From Bacteroidetes bacterium UBA7674 (GTDB taxonomy: Bacteria > Bacteroidota > Bacteroidia > Chitinophagales > Chitinophagaceae), in NCBI GenBank assembly GCA_002483105.1, contig DLHG01000007.1, forward strand, positions 1-64,000: a stretch of DNA of 64,000 nucleotides, in the 5' to 3' direction. Below the pieces are notes generated by a model. It was given only the letters and a program-made list of their open reading frames with translations. It was not told the DNA's origin and did not search any database. The first letter of the stretch is position 1. Each line of letters opens with the position of its first letter. Shown one piece after another: positions 50,440 through 58,769 of this stretch. The position numbers and the translations under genes were made by a program.

Positions 50440-51606
50440 CTAGTTTATCAGGTGATTGGTTTTAGGTCGGTAGCTGCTCGGGATGTTTACGACCCTGTCC
50501 TCCAGCCACACCGAATTACTGAGGTCGCCGCACATACAGTCTTCATACATGGCCAGCTTATTCATCAGGAGCCAGATGGGGCGTGTCATTACTTTTGAAT
50601 CATTCGATGCTTTCAGAAATTCATCCCTGGCATCACGATCTTCTAATACAATTGTGTTCAACCAGTAATTCGCAACTGCATTATCAATCTCTCTTACAAA
50701 ATCTATTTTATCACTGCTGCTGAAATGAGCAGTATATATATCTGCCAGTTCACGCTTATTGCTGAGTATCTCTTGTAGTTGTTCCAGCTGAGCGCATGCT
50801 AATGCGGCATTGAGGTTAGGCATACGGTAATTGTAGCCAATCTCATCGTGTACAAACTCGTAAGGATGTGGCACTTTCGCCGTCGTTGATAAATGTTTTG
50901 CTTTATCGGCCAGTTCCTTATTATTAGTTACCAAAGCACCACCGCCACCACAGGTAACCGTCTTGTTACCATTGAAGCTGAATGTACCCATTACACCAAA
51001 TGTACCTGTGTGTTGGCCTTTATAAGAACTGCCCAGAGATTCTGCAGCATCTTCCACCAGTGCGATGTTCCATTCTTTACAGATAGCAGCGATCTCATCT
51101 ATCCGGCAAGGAAAACCAAAGGTATGCATCGGAACACAGGCGGCAATGCGCTTACCCGTATGCTTGTTGAAAGCTAACCCGCTCTTCATTTCCGCATGCT
51201 CTTTCAGAAAGGCCTGTAGAGCTTTCGGTGACATACCCATGGTGTCTTTGTCCACATCTACAAACACAGGTGTAGCATTCGCATGAGCAATAGCATTGGC
51301 TGTTGCTACGAAGGTTAAGGGCTGTGTTATTACTTCATCCCCTTGCTTTACTCCTGCTACGATAAGGGCCAATTGCAATGCAATTGTGCCGTTGGTGGTC
51401 GCTATCGCGTATTTTGCACCTGTTATTTCGCACATCATTTCCTCGAAGCGGTTCACATATGCGCCCACTGAAGAAACGAAGGTAGAGTCGATAGTATCTG
51501 CGAGATACTTCTTTTCATTACCACCAAAATATGGGGCATGCAAAGGAATAAAACCTTCTTTATCGCCAAATACCTCGCGAATAAAACTGAGTACGTTGTT
51601 ATACAT
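50440..51606 (-). CDS. LegC-family sugar aminotransferase
   Basis: 388 aa, PLP-dependent DegT/DnrJ/EryC1/StrS superfamily. The N-terminal segment FIREVFGDKEGFIPLHAPYFGGNE and the length match the LegC subgroup, which aminates a 4-keto UDP-sugar. The cofactor sites are VEDAAESLGSSYKG and the Lys in FSFNGNKTVTCGGGG. It overlaps the upstream epimerase/dehydratase gene by 8 nt and is followed by the CBS nucleotidyltransferase 8 nt later, a three-gene unit. The legionaminic-acid synthase (LegI) and CMP-transferase (LegF) are not in the window, so the end product could be another amino sugar. Confidence 0.87.
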   Translation of the reverse strand: MYNNVLSFIREVFGDKEGFIPLHAPYFGGNEKKYLADTIDSTFVSSVGAYVNRFEEMMCEITGAKYAIATTNGTIALQLALIVAGVKQGDEVITQPLTFVATANAIAHANATPVFVDVDKDTMGMSPKALQAFLKEHAEMKSGLAFNKHTGKRIAACVPMHTFGFPCRIDEIAAICKEWNIALVEDAAESLGSSYKGQHTGTFGVMGTFSFNGNKTVTCGGGGALVTNNKELADKAKHLSTTAKVPHPYEFVHDEIGYNYRMPNLNAALACAQLEQLQEILSNKRELADIYTAHFSSSDKIDFVREIDNAVANYWLNTIVLEDRDARDEFLKASNDSKVMTRPIWLLMNKLAMYEDCMCGDLSNSVWLEDRVVNIPSSYRPKTNHLIN

Positions 51607-52576
51607 TTTTATACTTACTATCGTCCGGGTTTAAGATAAATCCTTCTGTTACTGTTTTAATGATCTGGGCTATACCATCCGGCACTTTGAACATTACTTC
51701 AAAACCCAGTTTAGTTTTTATCTTTTCAAAAGTTACCCTGTAGTCACGAGGGTCTTCATTTTTTGAAACGTACTTTATTTTAGCATCCGGCAGGAATTTC
51801 ATGATCTCATCTACAATCATTTTCTTCTGATAGTTCTCCGAGGTATCGCCTACGTTAAATACATCAAAAGCTACTACTTCATCTGCAGCTTCTATTACTG
51901 CAACTACCGAGCGGGCCAGGTCATAGACATGGCAATACGGGCGCCAGAATTGTTCACCGAATATCACTAACTCACGGCCTAATGCCAATTCCTTTGCAAA
52001 TTCATTCACCGTAAGGTCGAAACGCGGGCGAAGAGACAGGCCATATACTGTTGAGAACCTCAGGCAGGTAGGTTTTGTGGTGTTAGTCTTAGGTTGAGAT
52101 AAGAGGAATTGCTCCACAGCCACCTTAGTTTCCGCATATAGCGATACCGGAGCCAGGGTAGATTCCTCATGTACGAAAGAGTTCTCGTCTTCCATCTTGC
52201 CATAATTGCTGCAAGTAGAGGCGAACACCATTTTCTGTACGCCCATTTCGTTGGCTATATTGTATAGCATTTTACTGCCATCGACATTTGTTGTTCTCGC
52301 AACATCAGGATGCTGTGCACAGGCAGGATCGCCTACAATAGCAGCAAGGTGTGCTATGCAATCAACACCTTCCAGTGCTTTTCTTACATCAGCTTCGTTG
52401 CGGACATCACCTTTTACAAAATCAAAATTCGGATGATTGAGCAGGTCTATAATTGGCTCACCGCCATACATAAGGCTATCAAGAACCCTTACTTTATATC
52501 CTTTCTCTATTAGCTGGCGGGTTAATACTGAACCAATATAACCGGCGCCTCCTGTTACAAGTACTTTTTTAGACAT
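51599..52576 (-). CDS. NAD-dependent sugar epimerase/dehydratase (extended SDR)
   Basis: 325 aa. Rossmann motif VLVTGGAGYIGSVL, the STCSNYG serine/threonine site and YAETK (YxxxK) catalytic pair are present, as is PTCLRFSTVYGLSLRPRFD, typical of extended SDRs acting on NDP-sugars. Reactions in this family include 4-epimerisation, 4,6-dehydration and 4-keto reduction; sequence alone does not decide. As the first gene before the LegC-type aminotransferase it may supply or process the keto-sugar. It lies 102 nt downstream of the DUF2490 gene of the CotH/VTC operon, on the same strand, with no clear terminator between. Confidence 0.85.
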   Translation of the reverse strand: MSKKVLVTGGAGYIGSVLTRQLIEKGYKVRVLDSLMYGGEPIIDLLNHPNFDFVKGDVRNEADVRKALEGVDCIAHLAAIVGDPACAQHPDVARTTNVDGSKMLYNIANEMGVQKMVFASTCSNYGKMEDENSFVHEESTLAPVSLYAETKVAVEQFLLSQPKTNTTKPTCLRFSTVYGLSLRPRFDLTVNEFAKELALGRELVIFGEQFWRPYCHVYDLARSVVAVIEAADEVVAFDVFNVGDTSENYQKKMIVDEIMKFLPDAKIKYVSKNEDPRDYRVTFEKIKTKLGFEVMFKVPDGIAQIIKTVTEGFILNPDDSKYKNV

Positions 52577-52678
52577 GCTACAAAAGTATTGAAGAGCTGA
52601 GGGAAAACAAACTGAATAGCAGTAGTTAACCCTTCGTTAGGGTTCTGAAAACAATCAGTTAACAAAAAACATCAGGAG

Positions 52679-53398
52679 TTAATGTTCAAGCGGATCTTTC
52701 TTTTTCTTCTTTTTGCTCTTGCTCAGATGATAAACATAGGTCACGTCGAAAGCGTCCAGGTCTTCCGGGTTATTGCTGTTGAACTCATCGTTCACAAAGA
52801 ATTCGAGGCCAAAGGCGTGGCGCTTCTTGTATAAATACTGAGCACCAACACCATAACGCACCCTGTAGGGTGACAGTTGTTTGTTCTTCAGTTCTGAAAA
52901 GTGATCGGCGTAAACGTAGAAATCTGTCTTCTTATTATAGCCATACTTTACCATTAGCCTGTTGCGAAAAACCCTTTCTGTAGGGTTCGCCTTTAGATAT
53001 TCGGCATTAAAATAATCCTGGTCTTGCTGATAGCGGATACGATAACTCAGGTCAAAGTCCCCGATACCATATTTATAACGGCCGTATACGAAGTAACGGT
53101 GATAATCTTGATAGTGGTCGGTATTGTACCTGTACTCAGCACCTACATCCAGTCCTTTGATGACGGTGTAACTTCCATTAAGAGAAAACATACTCCGCAT
53201 GAATTCCCCCATGTTCTGGTAAGTAGTGAGCCGATAGCGTGCAGTAAACTCCAGCTTCTTGGTAGGCTCATAAGAGAGGCCAACATTTGCCCTGAGGCGC
53301 ATATCGGTAAGGCCACCCTGGGCAACAGACTCAACAGGCAACATAGCCAGGGCTATGCAGCAACAAATAACAACTGCTATTATCCTGCTTTTGATCAT
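52679..53398 (-). CDS. DUF2490 outer-membrane beta-barrel protein
   Basis: 239 aa. Signal peptide (MIKSRIIAVVICCCIALAMLPVESVAQ), then barrel strands typical of DUF2490: RANVGLSYEPTKKLEFTARYRL, RFRNRLMVKYGYNKKTDFYVYAD-like alternation, YRVRYGVGAQYLYKKRHAFGLEF, and a final DVTYVYHLS before a lysine-rich tail (SKKKKKKDP). Outer-membrane location is strongly suggested; any transport role is unknown. Its start codon overlaps the stop of the DUF4956 gene by 1 nt, so it is translationally coupled to the VTC/DUF4956 pair and is the last gene of that operon. Confidence 0.82.
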   Translation of the reverse strand: MIKSRIIAVVICCCIALAMLPVESVAQGGLTDMRLRANVGLSYEPTKKLEFTARYRLTTYQNMGEFMRSMFSLNGSYTVIKGLDVGAEYRYNTDHYQDYHRYFVYGRYKYGIGDFDLSYRIRYQQDQDYFNAEYLKANPTERVFRNRLMVKYGYNKKTDFYVYADHFSELKNKQLSPYRVRYGVGAQYLYKKRHAFGLEFFVNDEFNSNNPEDLDAFDVTYVYHLSKSKKKKKKDPLEH

Positions 53399-54054
53399 TA
53401 ATCGTCGTCTATTACGCCCGCCATTTTGGTTTCATTCTCCTTAGCGAAATAATAGCAATGTATCAATGCTACATCTTTCATAAAGTCAATACGAATGATG
53501 TCAATCCTGTGTACAGGAAGCCCCGTACGGGTATTGATATCTTCCAGCATTTCCTTTCGCCGGTCGGGATGAATAAGATCGATACGCTCATAGACCATTT
53601 CCTTCACGTTCTCGTGCGAGAGGTTGATGAACCTGTCCAGTACAATAGTCAGGCCTAAGATAAATACGTTACAGCCAATGAGTATGATGAAATTATCATC
53701 TACAGCTGCCAGGGCATTAATGATACCTATAGACACGCAGACGAAGAAATAACCCATTTCCTTTACCGGTACCACCACCGTGCGGTAACGCATGATGGAG
53801 AAGATGGCAAACAAACCAAAAGCGAAACCTATTTTGATCTTAGTAGCGCTCAACAGGAAGCAGATCAGGAAGTTCAGGCAGTTGAAGAGGAAGAAAGTAA
53901 AAAGGAAATCTTTGTTCTTGTGCCTGGGATAATAAATCACCCTCACCAGTATAAATACGGCAACTATATTAATAAGAAAGCGAAACAATAATTCCATTAC
54001 GCTGAAACCCATGTCTTTGCCATCAAGCAGACTGTCCGTTAGGATTGTATCCAT
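53398..54054 (-). CDS. DUF4956 integral membrane protein
   Basis: 218 aa. About four membrane helices in the first 135 residues (LLFRFLINIVAVFILVRVIY, FLFTFFLFNCLNFLICFLL, FAFGLFAIFSIMRYR, FFVCVSIGIINALAAV, FIILIGCNVFILGLTIV), followed by a soluble C-terminal domain (VKEMVYERIDLIHPDRRKEML). The RYRT(V)VVPVKEMGYFF segment is characteristic of DUF4956. This family occurs beside VTC-type polyphosphate polymerase genes; a role as the membrane or channel partner of the polymerase is inferred, by analogy with the membrane part of the yeast VTC complex. Its 5' end overlaps the polymerase gene by 32 nt. Confidence 0.85.
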   Translation of the reverse strand: MDTILTDSLLDGKDMGFSVMELLFRFLINIVAVFILVRVIYYPRHKNKDFLFTFFLFNCLNFLICFLLSATKIKIGFAFGLFAIFSIMRYRTVVVPVKEMGYFFVCVSIGIINALAAVDDNFIILIGCNVFILGLTIVLDRFINLSHENVKEMVYERIDLIHPDRRKEMLEDINTRTGLPVHRIDIIRIDFMKDVALIHCYYFAKENETKMAGVIDDD

Positions 54055-54820
54055 ATAAGTTTTGAATTTTATTGATCTTATTTAAGATCATCTTAAACGC
54101 ATTGTGTTTTATACCTTTTTTTATCAGGGTTACACCCAGTATATATTTACTGACACTACCCGGGGCTATTCTTTGCTTCTTTAGCTCCTTGATAATAGCG
54201 CTGTGTATATTTGCTTTGTCCTGTTTTACTTCTACTATCACTACTTTATCTACCTCTACCGAATCTCCCTTGTAGGCAAATGCCAGTGAAAGATCAATGG
54301 TAAACCGCTCAGTAAGCCCTCTGTTCACAAAAGTGATACGCTTAAATGAATTAAGCAAGCTTAAATCTAATTGTTCTACAGGATATTTTGCGTATTTCTC
54401 ACGAACAACATCATATTCTGAACCTGAGAGCGTATCGATAGGATTCTCAATACGCTTTCTATATTTATCGGTACGATTACCTCTATATTTTTTCTTTATT
54501 TCAAAAAAGGAAAGGTTGTTGTCAATATACTGCCTGCAACGCACCTTTACTCTGTTACTAAGCCCATTGTGATGGTCTTTATAGAATTGGTGCCCGGGAG
54601 TATCAAAGTAGATCGTGTTGTAGGAGAACATACGTGTCCCGGCTATATCCAGGATACGATACTCACTGAGAATATTCTCTATAATAGACGGCAGGCGGTC
54701 TATGTGTAGTACATATTTCCGGTCTATCCTGTTCAGCAACTTCACACTATCCATCTCTTCAAGGCTGATCGGGTCAGCACGTTGAAGGACAGCCGATATC
54801 TCAGGCATGTAATCCGTCAT
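54023..54820 (-). CDS. VTC-domain polyphosphate polymerase-like protein
   Basis: 265 aa, one VTC domain of the triphosphate-tunnel fold, the catalytic type that makes inorganic polyphosphate from ATP in yeast Vtc4. LLNRIDRKYVLHIDRLPSII is the opening; basic and acidic tunnel strands include RVKVRCRQYID, LSFFEIKKKYRG and VVIVEVKQDK (E-x-K pairs facing the metal and phosphate), then QRIAPGSVSKYILGV. It has no membrane segment of its own; the DUF4956 gene overlapping by 32 nt supplies one. Only 2 nt separate it from the upstream lipoprotein gene. Polyphosphate as product is inferred from the family. Confidence 0.88.
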   Translation of the reverse strand: MTDYMPEISAVLQRADPISLEEMDSVKLLNRIDRKYVLHIDRLPSIIENILSEYRILDIAGTRMFSYNTIYFDTPGHQFYKDHHNGLSNRVKVRCRQYIDNNLSFFEIKKKYRGNRTDKYRKRIENPIDTLSGSEYDVVREKYAKYPVEQLDLSLLNSFKRITFVNRGLTERFTIDLSLAFAYKGDSVEVDKVVIVEVKQDKANIHSAIIKELKKQRIAPGSVSKYILGVTLIKKGIKHNAFKMILNKINKIQNLYGYNPNGQSA

Positions 54821-54822
54821 TC

Positions 54823-55230
54823 TTAGATAATTATGGTAAAGTCAGGAACAGTAACCTCTTCTTTTTTCTCTTTCACTTCTATCTCCTGCAGGTAATATAT
54901 CTGCTCGTCAAGTGGGGGTTCACTAATAGTGAACGTATCTGATTTTGCAAATAGCCACACTTTATACTTTCCCTTTCTCAGAAATTTAAATTCATAAGAC
55001 CCATCATAAGAAGTGCGGGTATCTTCAAAGGAAACAGTTCCATCAGTGGACCCTATATATACACGCAAATCTCCAAGATAACCTTCACTTACCGTATCAA
55101 GTCCGGCAGTAAGGTCATATCCATAGACCTTGCCTTTTATAGAAGCCAGGCCCCCAGGGCCCGGCTCTTTTTTGCATGATATTATCAGAACACTAAGAAG
55201 TAAGGGTAATGCAATTTTTAATTTCACCAT
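54823..55230 (-). CDS. Small lipoprotein with carboxypeptidase-regulatory-like domain
   Basis: 135 aa. Lipoprotein signal (MVKLKIALPLLLSVLIISC, Cys19), then one beta-sandwich like the CarboxypepD_reg/transthyretin-like fold: ASIKGKVYGYDL, GDLRVYIGSTDGTVSF, YDGSYEFKFLRKGKYKVWLFAKSD (split), ending in EVTVPDFTII. Such domains mediate protein or glycan contact. It lies 12 nt after the CotH gene and 2 nt before the VTC gene, so it is an integral member of the operon and probably an outer-membrane or periplasmic adaptor (inference). Confidence 0.75.
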   Translation of the reverse strand: MVKLKIALPLLLSVLIISCKKEPGPGGLASIKGKVYGYDLTAGLDTVSEGYLGDLRVYIGSTDGTVSFEDTRTSYDGSYEFKFLRKGKYKVWLFAKSDTFTISEPPLDEQIYYLQEIEVKEKKEEVTVPDFTIII

Positions 55231-55242
55231 AATACTTGTTCA

Positions 55243-58200
55243 TTACCTGACTAAGGTCAGATCGCCTTTATACAATTTCGATTTGGTCGTTCCTTTCGCA
55301 TTATCGAACTCAACCTTTATCTGGTAGAAGAATGTTCCTACTTCCGCAGGTTGTCCTTTCCAGTAACCATCCCATCCCTTGGTAAAGTCTTTGGTTTGGA
55401 ATACAACTTCACCAAATCTGTTTAGGACCATGATGTCTATACCTTTCACATCTTTACCCGGAATTACCCTAAAGACATCATTGGTACCATCACTGTTCGG
55501 AGAGAAAGCCGAAGGTATCATTATAGTTTCATCAACAGGTGGCGGCAGCTGTGTAAAGTTTGCTACTACACTATCCATTTCAGCATACCTGTAGTTAACA
55601 ATAGCATCGGTTCTGTTGTTCATGAACGTACTGCTTATCTGGTCGTTGGTCCAATCTGTGAACTTCCAATCATATATCGGTTTAGCTATCAAGTCATAAG
55701 CATACTGTCTGTATAGCTTCACTTTGTAAGGATATGTTGTTATCAGGTCTCCGTTCAAGTCAATAGTACCTGAGCCACGAGGATAAACATCGAATACTAC
55801 GTAGATAGAATCCGGATCAGGGAATTTCACAAAGTGTGCAACAACGTAGTCAGTATTCTGGAAAGTATAAGTAGTAGATGCTAACGTATCTATCGGAGCG
55901 AAGTTACTTTGTGCGTCAGTCTTCGTCCAGTTCACGAACCTGTGGAACTGTGCAGTTGGCTGGGCCAGCAGAGAGTACGCTTGTGTCCTGTCTAGTTTTA
56001 TCGTCGTTGGATAAGACGTAATAGTGTTACCATTCAGGATGATCTCACCTTTACCGGATGGGTCAACATCGAATGTCACATCTATAGAATCCGGACTAGG
56101 GATATAATGGAAGTGTGCTATCACAGTGTCGACCTCGCTGAATGTATAGGCAACAGTGGTGCTTATGTTATCAGGAGCGAATGCACTGGTAGTACGTTTC
56201 TTTTCCCAGTTCAGCAGGAACCAGTTGGTGTGCGGCGTTGACGCTGTAAGATTGTATGTAATGTTCTTATTCAGTTTTATTGTGGTTGGGTATGTCGGTA
56301 TGACGTTGCCATCAAGCGCGATAGTACCACCAAGAACGGGGTCAACATCGAATGTAACATCAATACTATCCGGGTTATAATAAACAAACACCGCAGTTAT
56401 AGAGTCATCTACATTAAAATCATAAGTAACCGGATTATCAGTATTGTTCACGATATAGGTATTGCCACCCGCAGTTTTCTCCCAGTGGTCAAATACATAA
56501 TTGGGCGCTGTGGCAAATGCCTCCAGGATATGGGTGGTATCAGCCATCACCAATCTTTGTCCCGGGATAGGATCTAATGGATCACTGTCCATATCAATTT
56601 CACCCACACCTACAGGAGATACTGCCCATTTAAGATTGGCCATCTGTAAATCAAGACAGGTATCTATTTTTCCTGCTATCAAAGCGCAACGGTCAACAAT
56701 AAACTGGCGTGCGAATTGCACATTGTTTTGCCATGTAGCCAATGGAGCCCCCCACCGTGTACACTGGCGTGGCATTTCAGGAGTAATGATCGAGTGAATC
56801 GAGTCAAAGTGATGAAGTATATTTTCACACTTAAACACTCCATTCAGCATGTCTATCCAGGTCTGTTTATATAAATGTTCAAAGTCCGGATTCTGAAGTA
56901 AGCGCACAAGCATATCTGTGTGCTTGATGTTAGAGTTGTTTTGGAACAAACTCATAGGGTCACAAGGATTATTATTTGCGGTGGTGTTACCAACACCTGT
57001 GTAGTTCTGACCCAGGTTCAGGATGTTATCTTCATCCCAAAGGATATAGCGCCATTTTACACCTGCATTTTTACGACCTCTCCACCACATTGTATTCCAG
57101 TTCAGCCAATCGGTATTTACCAGGTACTGGTTGAAAATAAAATATTGTATGAAGCTGTTCATATTCAGGAACGCATCAGCATGTGCATAGTTGGCAGGAA
57201 TAGCCATATTATTAGCCATAATAAAGTTATACAGGTTATTCCAGCCGGTATCACTGCCATACTCTACATTCAATCCGCCCCAGTAACGAAGCATGTCAAT
57301 TTTCTTTTCAGGTTGGTTGTAGTTGTACTCTGTATAGGCATCGTCAACACGCTCCCTGATCTCATATAATCCCCAGTATTGACCGTTGATATAAACGATC
57401 GTTGGTTCATAACGGCGGAAATCCATTTCCAGGTCATATCGCTCAGCCAGTGTTTGGGCGAAGGCATCACGCATGTGTGCAGCGCGTGCAGGACCACCAT
57501 CGAAGTTATCAGAACCGGCTGCTTTTATGATGATAACACCAAAAGTATCTTTAGGAGTAGTAGTAAACAAAGGCCAGTTGATATCACCTGTAACACCCGA
57601 TTCATCTTTTACGTGAAAACGGAAACCCTTCTGAGGATAAGCCCATGAGTCATTACCATGCCTGCGCATTTGCCCTTCAGCTTCGTAGCGGAAAGTGTGT
57701 GTTTTATCAAAGTACTCTACTGTAGTATACTGCTGCTGGCCGCTGGTAAATAAGTTTGCCATTGTTCCTGTTATAGACAGAACATTTACCGTAGTAGTTT
57801 CATTTATGAGATAAGTATTTGTTTCAATAAAGCTTGGAACGATACCGGGAGTTGAGCTGAACGCGCGAGCTTTTATAACTGTAGTCGCAGCCACGTTAAT
57901 TGGAGCTACATACGCTGTAGAAGCAACAGTAGGCACAGTACCATCGGTAGTGTAGCGGATAGTTACGTTAGGGTCAGGAGATGACAGCACTATAGACTGT
58001 GGTGTAGTGTAGTTGCCCGGAGCAACACTAAAACTAGGCTTTGTAGCATATCCTGTATTGGCACCTGCATTCACAGCATTGGGTGTTGGAGCCGTAAAAA
58101 GAGACCATGTAGCTGCACCATCCGTAGTACGGCCACGAGAGTGGCCTACATATGTAAGGTATAGAGATGTGGAATCTAATATGGTACCTGCAGGGTCAGC

Positions 58201-58551
58201 GAAAATGAATTTTTCACCATAGGTCTGCTTCAGTTTGAAGGAAGTATGTATTTGCGTACCCTGGAGTACATCCCTGTCACTACAGAATACCATTCTCCTA
58301 GCACCGGGATTGATCGTAACACCGGCAGGTATTGCATATTTCTGTATATCGTTAGGATCATCACTCAGCCAGTAGCCCGACAGATTCACTGCCGTACCAC
58401 CTGCATTATACAACTCTATCCAATCTTCATATTGATTAAAGGCATCTAAATACGAATTAAGGTTAGAGCAAGAATACTCATTGATCACAACTTGCGCTTT
58501 GGCAAATGTGCAGGAAAGAGATATGAATAAAAGCGTAAAAAGTTTTTTCAT
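55243..58551 (-). CDS. CotH kinase-family protein with lamin-tail and T9SS type B domains
   Basis: 1102 aa. Signal peptide (MKKLFTLLFISLSCTFAKAQ); lamin-tail domain about 20-150 (VVINEYSCSNLNSYLDAFN, WIELYNAGGTAVNLSGYWLSD); chitobiase C-terminal-like domain about 190-245 (VTIRYTTDGTVPT); CotH domain about 265-610 with RRHGNDSWAYPQKGFRF, GLYEIRERVDDAYT and the metal-binding WDED near 504-507. Four divergent InlB-type repeats of about 90 residues (DSIDVTFDVDP...TYPTTIKL) follow to about 1010, then a T9SS type B domain (SAFSPNSDGTNDVF, VLNRFGEVVF, GWDGYWKG). CotH of Bacillus is a protein kinase of the spore coat. Here a surface-located kinase or related enzyme is inferred. First gene of the VTC operon. 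Confidence 0.9.
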   Translation of the reverse strand: MKKLFTLLFISLSCTFAKAQVVINEYSCSNLNSYLDAFNQYEDWIELYNAGGTAVNLSGYWLSDDPNDIQKYAIPAGVTINPGARRMVFCSDRDVLQGTQIHTSFKLKQTYGEKFIFADPAGTILDSTSLYLTYVGHSRGRTTDGAATWSLFTAPTPNAVNAGANTGYATKPSFSVAPGNYTTPQSIVLSSPDPNVTIRYTTDGTVPTVASTAYVAPINVAATTVIKARAFSSTPGIVPSFIETNTYLINETTTVNVLSITGTMANLFTSGQQQYTTVEYFDKTHTFRYEAEGQMRRHGNDSWAYPQKGFRFHVKDESGVTGDINWPLFTTTPKDTFGVIIIKAAGSDNFDGGPARAAHMRDAFAQTLAERYDLEMDFRRYEPTIVYINGQYWGLYEIRERVDDAYTEYNYNQPEKKIDMLRYWGGLNVEYGSDTGWNNLYNFIMANNMAIPANYAHADAFLNMNSFIQYFIFNQYLVNTDWLNWNTMWWRGRKNAGVKWRYILWDEDNILNLGQNYTGVGNTTANNNPCDPMSLFQNNSNIKHTDMLVRLLQNPDFEHLYKQTWIDMLNGVFKCENILHHFDSIHSIITPEMPRQCTRWGAPLATWQNNVQFARQFIVDRCALIAGKIDTCLDLQMANLKWAVSPVGVGEIDMDSDPLDPIPGQRLVMADTTHILEAFATAPNYVFDHWEKTAGGNTYIVNNTDNPVTYDFNVDDSITAVFVYYNPDSIDVTFDVDPVLGGTIALDGNVIPTYPTTIKLNKNITYNLTASTPHTNWFLLNWEKKRTTSAFAPDNISTTVAYTFSEVDTVIAHFHYIPSPDSIDVTFDVDPSGKGEIILNGNTITSYPTTIKLDRTQAYSLLAQPTAQFHRFVNWTKTDAQSNFAPIDTLASTTYTFQNTDYVVAHFVKFPDPDSIYVVFDVYPRGSGTIDLNGDLITTYPYKVKLYRQYAYDLIAKPIYDWKFTDWTNDQISSTFMNNRTDAIVNYRYAEMDSVVANFTQLPPPVDETIMIPSAFSPNSDGTNDVFRVIPGKDVKGIDIMVLNRFGEVVFQTKDFTKGWDGYWKGQPAEVGTFFYQIKVEFDNAKGTTKSKLYKGDLTLVR

Positions 58552-58627
58552 ACAGTTCGTTATATTCGTATTAATAATTCGTTACTAAAGTATTAAAAAA
58601 TCATCGACTTAAAAACATGATTAATAG

Positions 58628-58678
58628 CAGCTTAGGTTGTAAGCTGGTCATCTGGTGGTGGGATCGATTTCAAATATA
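58628..58678 (-). promoter_or_regulatory. Promoter -7 and leader hairpin of the CotH/VTC operon
   Basis: On the minus strand TATATTTG (58671-58678) matches TAnnTTTG exactly, implying a leader of about 110 nt before the ATG at 58551. Within that leader CAGCTTA/TAAGCTG (58628-58646) forms a 7-bp stem with a 5-nt loop. A -33 box is unclear. Confidence 0.45.
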
Positions 58679-58769
58679 GACAAAAAAGCATTTAAAAAGG
58701 TTGGAAAATTTTACAAAAATTTAATTTTGAGAAAAGTCCTACTTTTATACTTAATAACAAAATAACGAC

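Noticed and set aside
52576..52679. Terminator between the CotH/VTC operon and the sugar genes
   Set aside because: I looked for a GC hairpin followed by T-run on the minus strand and saw none convincing, so the two groups may or may not be co-transcribed.
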